From positions 31,842,001 through 31,906,000 of the forward strand of contig CM077597.1 of assembly GCA_039654915.1 (NCBI GenBank): a stretch of DNA of 64,000 nt, read 5' to 3'. Every line of letters begins with the position of its first letter. Within the stretch, counting starts at the first letter, position 1. The stretch is from Aquilaria yunnanensis. Taxonomy: Eukaryota; Streptophyta; Magnoliopsida; Malvales; Thymelaeaceae. The position numbers and the translations under genes are program-made. Positions 22,005 through 33,739 of this stretch are shown piece by piece. The notes beneath the pieces were generated by a model. The model saw only the letters and a program-made list of their open reading frames with translations. It did no database searches and was not told the origin of the DNA.

Positions 22005-23160
22005 GTCAAAGCTGACCTTGCTTTATCATCGATTCTATGTATTTCCTTAGTTAGAAGCAATCCTCGGTATCGTGCCCGTGGTCCCGATGGAACTGGCAGA
22101 ACTTTTTCATGTTCTTTTTGTTGTCCAAGGTCATGACCTTCGGTTGTTGGATCTGAGTTCCTTGCCTTTCCATCACCATGAGGATGTTCGTCCTTGTGGT
22201 GTTCAGGGGAGTGAAAGCCAGTGGCTTCCTTCCCTTAAGCTTCCGAGGTCATCCCCCTGGTTTAGTTGGGTAGCGAGTTTGCTGGCTCGGCCCTTCGGTG
22301 AGGATGTGATCAGGTTTTGGGCCTCCCATTCTCAGTTCTTCAGCAGTCATGTGCTGCTCGGCCCTTCGGTAAAATTCACTGAGTGTGTCGGGGGCATCTT
22401 TGGAGAATTCGTAGAATAGCTGATAGTCTCTCCTAAGTCCTCATGTCATGGCCAGGATGCTTATTTCTAGCCTGAAGTCCAAAACACTTAAGCCTTCCCA
22501 GTTGAACCTTTCGACATAGTCGCGAATGGTTTCTCCATTTCTCTGTGCTATGTCAAACATTTGGACTAGCATCTTCGCCGTTGGCCAGCTCCTGATCAAC
22601 TGCTGTGTGAAGGCAGTAGACAGCTCTTGGAACTCCATGATGGTTCCAGGAGCCAGTGAGTTGTACCATGCCATTGCTGGCCCAGCGAGGGTGACCTCAA
22701 AGCACTTGCATAAGGTGGCATCATCAGCACTGTGCAAAACCATGCTGCGCTTGTATTTGGTCAGATGAGCCTGGGGGTCAGTTCGACCATCGTAGGTCTC
22801 CAACCAAGGTACCCGAAAGTCACTCGGTATAGGTGCTTCAACCACTGCTCGGGTGAATGGTGATTCGTCTCCATTGAAGGTTTCTAACAACCTAGCCCAG
22901 ATGGGCTTCTGAGCTACCTGCCTCTCCACTCTTTCCATCCTTTTTAAGATTTTTTCCATGAGGAGTGTGGCACTGGGCTCTTCTTCCTGCTGTCTACAGA
23001 CCTCCAGGAATGGAGACTGACGTCTCCTTTTTGGGGAGTGACTTCAGCGCCGAGGAGATGGCGACTTTTCTTCAGGTGAAGAACTCCTTCGGCGGGGAGT
23101 TCTGGGTTGCTTTGGCCCGTTTCTCCCCTAAGTTGTGCCCCGAGGGGTATATCTTCCATT
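22005..23160 (-). pseudogene. Element B gag
   Basis: The capsid part at 22959-22441 reads MEKILKRMERVERQ, FRVPWLETYDGRTDPQAHLT, MAWYNSLAPGTIMEFQELST and NGETIRDYVERF, a typical retrotransposon Gag domain. In the same frame beyond a TGA it continues to a zinc-knuckle-like KFCQFHRDHGHDTEDC (C-x2-H-x4-H-x4-C, the Tat variant) near 22090. The start is uncertain: an arginine/proline-rich stretch upstream (to about 23160) may be the true N-terminus. Internal stops are near 22441, 22250, 22045 and 22010. Confidence 0.88.
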
Positions 23161-23486
23161 GATGACTCATCACATTGATCCCCGCTTCCCGAACTCCGGT
23201 GAGTTGATCTGGAACTTTTCTCCCGGCGAGGTACTGGTGAAGAGGGCCTTCGACCCGGAGTGGGCTGCGGCCATCTTCGGTCTTACTGCTGCGTCATTTC
23301 ATCCACGACGGAGCATTGGAACTCATGCAGGAAGCCCACGGTAATGGTCAGAGGGTGTTCATCCTCAGGCAAGGAAGTCCCTGCTGCAGTTTGTTCGGTT
23401 TCTGGTTAAACCTCTAGCGCGGACGGGGACTTCGGAAGTCCCTTGTCCTTGGTACGCCGAGTTTCAACGATGGCGACCTGGGGGTA
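23161..23486 (-). other. Element B 5' leader
   Basis: Leader between gag and the primer site. The plus strand happens to be open over parts of it, but I see no family similarity there and treat those frames as shadows. Confidence 0.5.
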
Positions 23487-23508
23487 GGTTCCTACAGACA
23501 ACGCTAAA
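23487..23508 (-). promoter_or_regulatory. Element B primer-binding site
   Basis: The minus strand reads TTTAGCGTTGTCTGTAGGAA immediately inside the 5' LTR. The core differs a little from the TGGCGCCGTCTGTGGG pattern usual in Tat elements. Element D has TGGCACCATCTGTAGG in the same place. Confidence 0.7.
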
Positions 23509-24373
23509 TGATGCCCAATAGCATCTTCGTTGTGTCACATAGTGAGACTAGGAGGAACTTCCAGTGAGGGAAAACATCTGAAGTGGAGATTTCCCAGGAG
23601 GACCTGCCTGAAACACTCAGAAAACAGGGTTAGAAGGTCCGTGGAGTCTTTTTCCGGGGAGAAGCCTCCGACGCCCAAGTCAATATTGTTGGGAGTGGAA
23701 AGAAAGTATTGGAGACGAAAGATTTTTGCCTGCTTACATTTTTTTGGAGAAGGAGAGACCCCATGCTGAGACCATTTCCCTAATATATAGGAGGACGTAG
23801 TCGGTTCGGATTGCGACACGTGTTCGGTTGGATGTAATTTGTACTTTTGAGCATAGGGGCCTCTAGCCATCTGTAGGCTCCTCGAGCCATGGCCTGTGGC
23901 AAGAATAGCCCTACATGACAAGACGTAGGCGGCAGTGGCGTGTCAAAGCGCATATGAGGGCGACATGTCAGAGGCTCTATAAATGCTTTTGTCATACTCC
24001 CGAGGTCCCCTTTTAGTTGAAGTCACCCTTCGGAATAAGGACCCTTCTCCTGAAGTCATCTCGGTAGTTCGGGAGTTTCCTTAGCACCGAAGCTCCTCGT
24101 TCAGGGGGATTTTCTCCTGCCAAATGTGGCTGGTCCTTTTCCCCCAAAGGTGATTTGGCCGCTTCTCCAAAGGAGTCAACGCGCTATTTTCCCGAGGTTA
24201 GTGCTGTCATCCCTAGGGGTGCTGGCTGGCCATCGAAGTAGTATGTCCCAGGCCTCAGACTTCCTCCTTTCCGAGGTTGGTACTGGCACTCCTTATAGGT
24301 GACGCTAGATTTCCCGAGCGTGATATCTGGCCGAAGTTCACAGGTTAAAGGGGTGATAGCACTTCGGCTATCA
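23509..24373 (-). repeat. Element B 5' LTR (865 bp)
   Basis: TGATGCCCAATAGC...GGCTATCA; same ends and order as 13491-14378. A TATA-like TAATATATAG lies at about 23790, oriented for leftward transcription. Confidence 0.95.
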
Positions 24374-24378
24374 TCTAG

Positions 24379-26463
24379 GACTCCTCAAAACATAGATAAT
24401 GGAGGCAACTAAGAGTACTATACATACAAGCCTCAACTGAGATCTTCTTAAACTAACTCTCACCTTGGATGCAAGTACCAGTGGCGAATCACAAAAGTCC
24501 TTGTCCAAGTGCTACTAGGCTCTACAGCCAAAGGAAGACTCTAGTTAGTACTGTTACTTGACCAACAAGTTACCTATGTAGGCTAGAATCATAGACATTC
24601 TCAAGTACAATACCTACACAAAATATACTACCACGATAACCCTCAGCGGTTACCCAACCCAACAATTTAAGAATCTGCACAACATAACTAGGGAGTGAGA
24701 ACTTAAACATTCTCAGTAAGGGTGTTCATTGTACCTGCAAGAAAATTACTAAAGACTCGACATATGATAACATATTTAACCTGCTGTGAGCTCTTACAGC
24801 TTGAGGGTCTGATATATATGCACATATAACTAAGTCCCTTGAGGCCACTCCTCACCTAGTCCTTAAACAACAAGGCCTAGCTTTGTCCTCTAGCAAGCTT
24901 AGCTTCCCAGCCTAACTAGTGATAAATCACCAGTTGAACCTCTCCCATTTATGTTGTACAGGGGAATTATGGTGGGACTATTGTAGACTAGGCCATAAAG
25001 ACCTTGTAGGCTAGGTGCACTAAGGTTTCACCTTACAACCTTGTGGCTAACGGCACGGCTAGGTCGCCAAGGGTTCTAAACCTTCCACCCAAGCTAGTGG
25101 TATTAAGTTGTGATCCTTAGTAAACTAGTTTTCTTGCTTATGGTACAAGTCACCATAAAACTTTATAAAACTCAAGAAAACTCCTAGGTCTTGAAGGACT
25201 TCTGGAAGTCTCGGAGTACCCCTAGAATACTTAGACCCTAAGGTACCCTAAAAACCCCCTTAGGTCTCCCCATGACCTTCCTCGCAAAACTTGGAAAATT
25301 CAGCCAATCTGCTTGTGGTGACGTGTTGCCACAGTTAGTAACATTCTGCCAAATTTTCTGGTATTGACGACGCGTCATGGACAATGGTACCAAACTGGCG
25401 ACATGTCGCCAATCTGCAAATTTGTAGAATTTTCACAAATTTTGCTGCTATGAACTTTAGACACTTACCAAGCATATCAAACATGCTTGGTTAGCCTCCA
25501 AACTTCACATACATGTAAAAAATGTTACATAGATCACAACCAAATATCATAATCCAATCTATGATGCATTATAACATCATTCCAGTTATCATAAACCTCA
25601 TAGTCCACCATGATTCAACCTTGTTCACTAACTAATGCTATTGCTAGAATTACTCAAATTCTTCAAGCAAACTCATTCCAATAGCATTAATTGAACTTAA
25701 AAACATAACTCCCTTACCTCAACTCTAAGTAACAAGCAAGAATCAAGCACTCTTCCAATCCACTAAGCTCACCAAAGCACCACCTAAGTTCCAAGCAAAA
25801 CATAGGCACCAAACATCAAATTCTTGCTTTCTAAGCAAAACCCAAGCTCCTAACTAACCAATAAACATGAATCCAATCAAGAACACATTGGTTACCTAGT
25901 ACTAAAAATAAGGGATGGGAGAAAACATGCTTCCAAGCTCCAAAACCATGGTTTTATGCTTGAAATGAGCTCCCAATGGCCTATATACTTATGATAGCTT
26001 CTCTTTTCACCAATAAACTTTGATTTCAAGCTTAATTGGATGGAAAAATGAGGGTGGAGAGGATGAACTCGGGTTTATGGCAGCCACCCTTCACTTTACC
26101 CTCTTATTACCCTTGCTTAACACAAAAGCCACCAAAGTATTAGACTTGATACACGTAAGCCCCCATCTTTTGGTAACCTTAGCTATCCTTGATTAATCCT
26201 TGTTTATTTCATCAAGTTTGGGTTAAAGTTGAAAGTTAAGTTATAAAACTTCATTTTCACCACTCGGGACCTAACCAGGCTACTTAGGATGCAAAATTAC
26301 CATTTTGCCCCTAAACCTCATTTAGTGCCTTAACTTTCTTGGAACTTAGTGAACTTTGCTAAACTTTTCTATTCTTGCTATGTAAACTTGAATTAAGGTT
26401 CCAAACTTAATTTAGAGTACTTTACCTTCCTTAAGCATGCTTCCCACTAATAGGGCCATAACA
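24379..26463 (-). repeat. E solo LTR, right part
   Basis: Continuation of the E LTR after element B (the TCTAG copy is 24374-24378). Noncoding. It contains three closely spaced GC-rich palindromes at 25315-25411, one of them a perfect 16-mer (TGGCGACATGTCGCCA, 25396-25411). The right end is GGCCATAACA. Confidence 0.75.
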
Positions 26464-26468
26464 CATAC

Positions 26469-27050
26469 CTACTACCCTCAATCGATCATTTGGTAGATTC
26501 AATTGTTGAATGCAAAATGTTGAGCTTCTTAGATGCCTTCAGTGGCTACCACCAATACATATTAATCCAGGCAATGGGGAATAGACATGTTTCAAAGCCG
26601 ATGAAGGGAAATTTTTTTACATAGGAATGCCATTCAGTCTGAAAAACATCAGATGGAAGATTTAATTGATGACATGATCGCCAAAAGCAGGCATCCTGAG
26701 GTCTACTTAGATAATCTGCTAGAAACCTTCAAACAATTGAAGAAATTTGGCATATGTTTAAGCCCTGAGAAGTGTGTCTTCAGCATAAGGGTAGGAAAAT
26801 TCCTTAGCTTCATCGTTTATGAAAAGGGAATCAACGCGAATCTAGAATAAAATAGGGCCATACTCAAATCACAAACCCCGAAGACTATCAAAGAAGTACA
26901 AAGGCTTACCAGGAGAATAATGGCACTTGGCCACTTTATCTCTAAATATGGAGACTAATGTCACCTATTTTTTAAGGTTCCTACAAAAGAAGCAAAAAAA
27001 AAATATGGATTCAGGCCAAGATGAGGGGTGCTAGAATGACAAATGTCGAC
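26469..27050 (+). pseudogene. Element D RT C-terminal part
   Basis: Resumes D's RT exactly where it broke at 13159: LPSIDHLVDSIVECKMLSFL, DAFSGYHQYILIQ (motif A aspartate), then after frameshifts DDMIAKSRHPEVYLDNLLET (the catalytic DD kept), FGICLSPEKCVFSIRVGKFL and EKGINANLE. This matches element B's RT through the domain. Several stops are present. Confidence 0.87.
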
Positions 27051-27530
27051 ACCCTTGGGAAAAATTGAAACAACACCTTGCCGAACTACCAACACTTTTG
27101 TAGCCAAAAAAATGGGAGCCATTAGTACTCTACATTTTCATAAATGAAAAAGTAGTAAGTTTGGTTCTACTGCTCAAAGAAGCTGGCAAGGAACAATTGT
27201 GTGTCTATTGTGTTAGTAAATCTTTACACAGCACTAAAGTCAATTACCCTATCTTGTAGAAGGCAATTTATGCACTTGTTTTGGCAGGGCAAAAACTTTA
27301 ACCATATTTCCAAGGACACAAGATCATTATGCAAAGTAATCTCCCTTTAAGGGGCATAATGAAAAGAATAGACCATTCGGGTCGCCTTTCAAAATAGTGC
27401 ATCAAGCTTGGTGAGGATGACATCATCTATGAACTTTGAAAAACAATTAAAGCTCAAGTTTTGGCTGATTTCATTACAGAAATACCAAAAGTAATGAAAG
27501 ACAAGATGTCATTCTGTGTTGACAAAGAGC
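27051..27530 (+). pseudogene. Element D connection/RNase H
   Basis: Heavily frameshifted counterpart of B's first RNase H. Pieces such as YCVSKSLHST and the run corresponding to PYFQGHKIIM are recognisable around 27200-27335. No intact frame remains. Confidence 0.65.
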
Positions 27531-27940
27531 CAAAATGGACTCTCTTTGTTGATGGGGCCTCTAGGAACAACCATTGAAGGGTTGGGATTGTTCTAAAAGG
27601 TCCAGAAGGAAAAGAAACCTCGAAGTCTATAAAGTTCCACTTCCCCATGACAAACATCGTCACAGAATATAAGGCCATGATTATAGGATTAAAGTCAGCA
27701 TGGGACATTGGGATAAACAGTTTTTGTGCACATAGTGACTCACAATTAAAGCTACAGTAACTAAAAGTAGAGTATGTGGTCAAAGAGGCAAAGCTTTGGA
27801 AATATTCTAACTTTGTCAAAGAACTCATCAAAAAGTTTGACCTTGTACAAACAGAAAATGTTCCTAGAAAAGATAATGCCCAAGCCGATGCCCTAGCTAA
27901 AAATCCAAATAATGGGCCTATCTAGAAAACTCGAGCATCA
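27531..27940 (+). pseudogene. Element D second (archaeal-type) RNase H
   Basis: LFVDGASRNNH, VGIVLKGPEGKETSKSIKFH, TEYKAMIIGLKSAWDIGI, CAHSDSQLKL and RKDNAQADALAKN. All four catalytic acids are visible in broken frames. It is the second RNase H that marks Tat elements, as in B. Its second half lies in the ~600-bp duplicated segment. Confidence 0.82.
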
Positions 27941-28912
27941 ATGCAATGATGGTGATGAATATAAATGGGTGATGGAGAATTCCAACATGGAATTTCTTAA
28001 CAACTAGGCAGCTTCTCAAAGAACGTCAAGAAGTAGCCTAAGTAAAAAAAAAAAAAAAAGCAGGAAAATACTTCCCCATAAAAGATGAATTATACAACAA
28101 GGGGTACTTGAATTCCCTACAAAAATGCATCCAAAAAAAAGATATGAAAGTATAATTAGGAAACTGCATGAGGGGATGTATGAGTCTCACATCGGCACCG
28201 ACACTTTAGCTAGAGTCATCTTGTGTCAATGGTATTTTCGGCCCTCATTCAAAAAAGACACTTCAAAATATGTACAAGGTTATGAAAAATTCCAAAGACA
28301 TGCCCCAATGATAAAGAGTATTTGTGCACATAGTGACTCACAATTAAAGCTACAATAACTAAAAGTAGAGTATGTGGTCAAAGAGGCAAAGCTTTGGAAA
28401 TATTCTAACTTTGTCAAAGAACTCATCAAAAAGTTTGACCTTGCACAAACAGAAAATGTTCCTAGAAAAGATAATGCCCAAGCCGATGCCCTAGCTAAAA
28501 ATCCAAATAATGGGCCTATCTAGAAAACTCGAGCATCAATGCAATGATGGTGATGAATATAAATGGGTGATGGAGAATTCCAACATGGAATTTCTTAACA
28601 ACTAGGCAGCTTCCCGAAGAACGTCAAGAAGCAGCCTAAGTAAAAAAAAACAAAAAAAGAGCAGGAAAATACTTCCCCATAAAAGAAGAATTATACAACA
28701 AGGGGTACTTGAATTCCCTACAAAAATGCATCAAAAAAAAAAGATATGAAAGTATAATTAGGAAACTGCATGAGGGGATGTATGAGTCTCACATCGGCAT
28801 CGACGCTTTAGCCAGAGTCATCTTGTGTCTATGGTATTTTCGGCCCTCATTCAAAAAAGACACTTCAAAATATGTACAAGGTTATGAAAAATTCCAAAGA
28901 CATGCCCCAATG
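27722..28912 (+). repeat. ~600-bp tandem duplication in D pol
   Basis: Two head-to-tail copies, about 27722-28318 and 28319-28912. Both run from TTTGTGCACATAGTGACTCA (second RNase H) to CAAAGACATGCCCCAATG (integrase zinc module). The offset drifts from 598 to 602 because of A-run length changes. Only a few bases differ, far fewer than between D's two LTRs, so the duplication arose long after D inserted. Confidence 0.93.
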
Positions 28913-29076
28913 CAATGGATACCATTCGAACACATGAACTAGGCAAGCTACCCCTGCCTGTTTGCTCTGTAGGGAATAAATTTCATTGGACCTCTTTTTT
29001 GTCCCCTAGGGGGGTGACATTTTGTATGGTTGCCATAGACTACTTCACCAAATGCATAGAGGTCTAACCTTTGGCA
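28125..29076 (+). pseudogene. Element D integrase: zinc module (duplicated) and core start
   Basis: Two copies of the zinc module (28125-28310 and 28709-28920): LHEGMYESHIGTDTLARVIL then FKKDTSKYVQGYEKFQRHAP. The two histidines are present, but the cysteine pair is lost (Y/G and E/K). The core then begins: INFIGPLF and, at about 29030-29060, VAIDYFTKCIEV with the first catalytic aspartate. It is interrupted at 29081 by the solo LTR. Confidence 0.85.
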
Positions 29077-29081
29077 AGGAT

Positions 29082-31567
29082 TGTTACCCACTCTGGGGTA
29101 GTCTAGTTATGGTGCCAAAACTGTGCATTTAAACTCCCAGATTTGGTGTGTCCTGTCGGTCATCAGAACAATACCCTTAGTGTACATACTCAAGTGATCC
29201 TCTTGAGCACTGTGTAAATACATGCATATTGGTCTAACCATAACATAAATATTTACATTTATGCACACTATGGCAGCTAAGAAGGAAAACACTAGCACAA
29301 GTCTTAGTTTTGGCTTCCACACATTAGGCAATCTTGTTAAGTTCTAGTGACTAGCTACTGCACCTGTAACTTCCACTAATAAACTGTATCCTTCTAGCCA
29401 CATACCTCCCTATTTTATTTTGTCCATTATCAAGTAGAGACTCAGAGCAAACCAAGGAATTTTTTTTACATCAATAGCCGACCTATGGACCAAGTTATGG
29501 ATTTTTTAAGTTTGTTATAAAATTCTGACCAAATGAACAGTAACTCAGCCAACTTTGCAACGTAATATCTTTGGCTACAGGGCTCTAAATCCAGAAATTC
29601 TAAATCCCAGTTAACCCTCTAGATGTTCTCTAGGTGTGGTCAAAATTTTATATCAAGATTCATTCTACACAGGGAGATATTAAACTTTAGGTCCAGAGTC
29701 AAAATTCTGGCAACTTTTGGACCGTTTTGCCCATACAATTTTTCCAAAACATGCAAACACTTCATTCACAAGGGGAAAACCCTCCAAGGCTATCCCATAT
29801 ATGTCCATTACACATATGAATTACATTTCCTTTCTTTGAACAACTTTATGTGGCCAAAACAGAATTTACAAGTACGCAGCCCATCATTCATACTTATGCA
29901 GCTTTGCCCCACAACACTTACATAGCCAAAACATTACTCAAATGTTTACATACTTGTCTTATTTTACATACACTACATGTACATGCATACATGCAATACA
30001 ATATGGCCTTAACTCAGCTAAATACATACCCTAGGTTACAGGAGGTCCTGAGACACAATGGACTCCAAAAAACAGGATGCTGGACAGCTGATGCACAACA
30101 CAATAAGTACCACCATTAAAAATACCAAATGTGCTCCTAAAATCACCAAAATTTTCATATCATAACTAGACATATGGAAGTTCATGAATGTGAAATTTCA
30201 GATTAAAGATCAAACCAAAAAGGTTAGTTTGAAGGTGATCTTTCAGCTGGACCTGAAATGACAGAATTGAGGGGAGTAAGTTTCATTGAGAAACTTAGTA
30301 AGGGTAGCACTTGGATTCAATAGGCAATGTAACCATCATTAAAACCTGAATCCAAAGACACTAAAACACAAAAATCACAATGCATATATACAAGATATAG
30401 CAACCAAATGCAGCAGCCAAACACAAACAACAAACACATGAAATGTGACAGCAACATATATCACAGGTTAGTCCATAAAACATGTAATAAACATAACCAA
30501 ATCACTATGGCAGCCCTCCTCAATCTAATTCTTGGTCTTAGGAGGATTTTAACACTTTTTAGTACTAACTTTGGGCTCTAGAAACCCTCATTTTGCTGCC
30601 ATCTTTGTGCACTTCACACTAGGTCACAAAACTTTCAATAAGTGCACTTCCCTTACTAAGTTTGGTTCATCAAGCTCAGGGCTCTCTTCCAAGCTTAGCC
30701 GTAGCTCCATGGTTGCTTGAAAATACATAAAACAACCCATGAGAAAAAGAAAACCCTTACCAAAGTGGGTAGGCCGGAAATCAAGCTTGATCCTTGAAGT
30801 ATCCAAGAAATAGCTCTAGTTTGCTTCCAATTGCTTCCTTTTGCCTTCAATTTCAATTAATTGCAAGTTTGAAGGTATGGTGGGTATAGAAGAAGTATGG
30901 CTATGTTATTGGGCTAAGGAAGGACAAAAATGAGAGAGGGATAAGTGATTTGGCCACTTAAATGGCCTTAAATGAGCTTAAGGGCACAAAACACACTTAA
31001 CAAGCTTAACCTTGCTTTATGTCATTTTCTTTCTCACTAATTATGGTTTCCTTGTCTTAAACTCATTGGTACACATGTGCCAAACATTTTTGACTAATTA
31101 TCAAGTCTTGGCAGCCTCCCCCATGGTGGAATAACCTCACAATTCCACCCTTAGACTTAAGTCAAAAGCTTGAACACCTTAAGGTTTACACTAGGACATT
31201 TAGGTCCTTATTGCCTTTAGTGTTTCCTTTGTCCAAACTTGTCTTCCATGAGTAATTTGGTCCTCCAATAGCACTTTCATACCATTTATATCCTTCCCAT
31301 AACTCTCCAAGTCTCTTTCTTGAGAGTTTTGCAATTGAGTACTCGAATTTCCAAAACCTTACAAAAAAGTCCATAGGTTGCTTGACAAACAAGCAATCCT
31401 TTAGGCTTTTCTTGGGGGCTAGGTTACCAGCTTGGAACACTTTTAAGGATGTGTTGATCATACCTTTTACCCCCCACACTTCAATCACTATGGTGAGAAT
31501 TACACAATATAATGATTTTTAGTCATTATGACACACTTGTAATTCTCCCATTTGTGAGTTGGTAACA
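29082..31567 (-). mobile_element. Solo LTR of the G family (2486 bp)
   Basis: TGTTACCCACTC...GAGTTGGTAACA with a perfect target duplication AGGAT at 29077-29081 and 31568-31572. Same length as the G 5' LTR (3488-5973) and aligned along its full extent. No internal region is present, so it is a solo LTR from recombination. It splits D's integrase core between the first and second catalytic aspartates. Orientation is minus, as judged from element G. Confidence 0.95.
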
Positions 31568-31572
31568 AGGAT

Positions 31573-32066
31573 AACAGTGTGGGAATCCAGAAGTTCAACT
31601 GGAAGAACATAATTTGCAAATTTGGATTGCCAATAGTCTTAGTTAAGGATAATGGAACAAATTTTCTCGATAAAAGATTCTAGAATTCATTAATAATCTT
31701 AGGATAAATATTCACTGTGCTCCAGTACCACACCCTTAAAGCTATGGCCAAGTAGAAATATTCAATCGAACACTTGAAGAAGGGATGAAGAAACAACTAG
31801 GAGAAGTGAAAGGAAAATGGCCTGTGGAGTTGCAAAGTGTACTTGGGAGTTACCGAACCACTCCTAGGAAATCAACGAAAGAAACTGCCTTTTCCCTTGT
31901 ATATGGAAGTAAGGATCTAATTCCCATAAAACTAGAACACACTTCAGCAAGAGTACAAATCTTTGATTTAGGAAAAAATGAAGGACATAAAGCCAAACTA
32001 TACCTAATAGAAGAGCATTAGGAAAATGCAGAATTAAGAAGAAAGGCTTTCCAGCAAAGGGTCACT
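31573..32066 (+). pseudogene. Element D integrase core, continued
   Basis: After the solo LTR the core resumes: KNIICKFGLPIVLVKDNGTN (second catalytic aspartate), a broken stretch with the glutamate helix at 31750-31790, then MKKQLGEVKGKWPVELQSVL, SYRTTPRKSTKETAFSLVYG and EENAELRRKAFQQRVTS-like sequence. This matches element B's core. It is interrupted by a second insertion at 32072. Confidence 0.85.
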
Positions 32067-32071
32067 TCTGC

Positions 32072-33502
32072 TGTAGGGTTTCTGGAGCTAAGCAAATGTA
32101 GCAAAACCTAACTGAAACCTTCCAAGATTCAAGTGAAACGGGGTAAATCAGGTGCTTAACATTTTATACCTAGTTCAGTTCAGATCTTTCACCCAACTGT
32201 TGAGTCGAATCAAAAAACTTGAACAGTTGACATGTTCAACCTATCTATGTTATCCACATGAGCCTCTTGGGATCTCCATGCCTCCACCACATCCCAGTTG
32301 ATACATCCCTCTTGCGCTAACAGTGCTAGCTTGCGTCCTCCAAAGAATAGCAAGAGAAGAGTGTGGCTAGAACTCACAGAACTCTTCTGATTTCATCCTT
32401 AAGGAGGTTAAGGCAAGAGCTACAAATTTCTCACTATCTGATGTTTTTATAGTGAGACTTAACTCCTAAGCCTAATGGGTTTCAAAGCCCTAATCGAATT
32501 AGGTTTAATTTTAGACCTAATAATGGCTCAACCTTTGGGCAAATCATTAATATGAAATTATCATGAAACCAAGACCAAACAATTCGGCCCATGCACTCAA
32601 ATAATCCAATTGGCCCTATGTGTGTAACCCAATAGGCTCCTATCACATTGGCAATGATCATAAATCACATTTATGATCATAAACAATGAGTGGTGTCTAG
32701 CAACACATCATTGCTACCTAAGTGAAAAACTTGTCGGTGATTTGACTAAACCTTTATTATCATTATCCATATATGTCATTGTTCCTTTGTCCAAGATATC
32801 AAGACCATGCACGAGATATAGAATCTATCACTCTCGTATAGCTCGATCTATGGTTTCTTAATTACTGAATATACTAACTTAAACTGATGACATTAATATC
32901 ATATATCAACTCATTCGAGCATGGTCATCCATTTTTTTAGTCTCACTCTATCAAGGAGCCCAAAGATATCACTTTCGTTACATAGGAGGGACAAATGCCA
33001 TCTTGGTCATACAAAACCCTCTGCTTGATATGTGACATACCCAATGACTTTTTTCAAGTTCACTCAGTTACGAGCAACAAAAGGAAGTATCAAAGCATGT
33101 GACTCACATGTAGAGAACCTTGATGACCTTAGGTCAAAGGATTACATATACATGATCACTATGAGAGTCACTTATGACACTCATATAACGATCCATGTAG
33201 CATTCTCATAGGGGGTCGGTCTAGTACATAAGTTCTCCAACTTATACCCATATGTAGACTACATATCTAATATTAATCTCCACATATGCCAGTCTTTATG
33301 TATTATTGCAACCCACTCTACGATAATACTAGACTAGAGACATTTAAGAATATCATTATTCTAGGGTTATAATTATGTTTATTATGTTATGCAGAAACAA
33401 AATGACAAACATAATTACTGGATTAATGCCTCAATTAAATATCATGCCTCAATGTGCAAAATACATTCATCTCATGATTGGCTTTTGGGCACAATACTAA
33501 CA
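32072..33502 (-). mobile_element. Probable Copia-type solo LTR (1431 bp)
   Basis: Insertion between QQRVTS and VATNLKVK of D's integrase. Ends are TGTAGGGTTTC and AATACTAACA; on the minus strand it starts TGTTAGTATTGTGCCC, which I recall from plant Copia LTRs. Flanks TCTGC and GTTGC agree only partly, so the target duplication is decayed or the left edge is off by a few bases. No coding sequence. Family call is tentative. Confidence 0.6.
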
Positions 33503-33739
33503 GTTGCTACAAACTTGAAAGTCAAATCCAATAATATCAAGGTGGGGGTTTTACTTTTTCATTCAAAGTCCGAGTTAAGGGATAGAAAGCCATCTCACAA
33601 AGTTCTGCGATTCGATTGGGAAAGACCTTACATTGTGATAGAGGAAGTAAAACATGTGGTTTTTAAACTTCAAGATGGCTTTAGAAATGACCTAAAAAAT
33701 ACATGGCACACTAACTACCTTAAAAAATATTACGCTTAG
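33503..33739 (+). pseudogene. Element D integrase C-terminus
   Basis: VATNLKVKSNNIKVGVLLFH, RKPSHKVLRFDWERPYIVIE and NTWHTNYLKKYYA then stop. This is the integrase C-terminal barrel, parallel to B's 18249-18010, and it ends D's pol. Confidence 0.87.

Larger units (their letters stand above)
13491..24373 (-). mobile_element. Element B: near-complete Tat/Retand-type Ty3/gypsy retrotransposon
   Basis: 10.9-kb element on the minus strand with LTRs at 23509-24373 (5') and 13491-14378 (3'). A perfect target duplication TCTAG lies at 13486-13490 and 24374-24378. Order in element sense: LTR, primer site, gag, protease, RT, RNase H, second RNase H, integrase, long 3' region holding an antisense gene, polypurine tract, LTR. 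The gag-to-RNase H part is one reading frame with several stops (from 22959 down to about 19600). Frameshifts then precede the second RNase H/integrase and the integrase tail. It is the best preserved pol in the window but not autonomous as it stands. Confidence 0.93.
13160..26463 (-). mobile_element. Element E: solo LTR (about 2.4 kb) split by element B
   Basis: Insertion in D's RT with a 5-bp target duplication CATAC (13155-13159 and 26464-26468). Ends are TAACACGGCC on the left and GGCCATAACA on the right, so in the minus sense it starts TGTTATGGCC and ends GGCCGTGTTA (a TG...CA LTR with one terminal change). Removing element B leaves about 2.4 kb with no internal coding region: a solo LTR left by LTR-LTR recombination. 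Its layout resembles the F LTR. Confidence 0.78.

Noticed and set aside
22965..23344. Plus-strand ORFs in element B's leader as a captured host gene fragment.
   Set aside because: No family recognised, short, stops between the two frames, and the minus strand there reads as a plausible gag N-terminal extension.
32072..33502. A pararetrovirus or Copia coding insert in D's integrase.
   Set aside because: No gag or pol motif in any frame; TG...CA ends and size fit a solo LTR.
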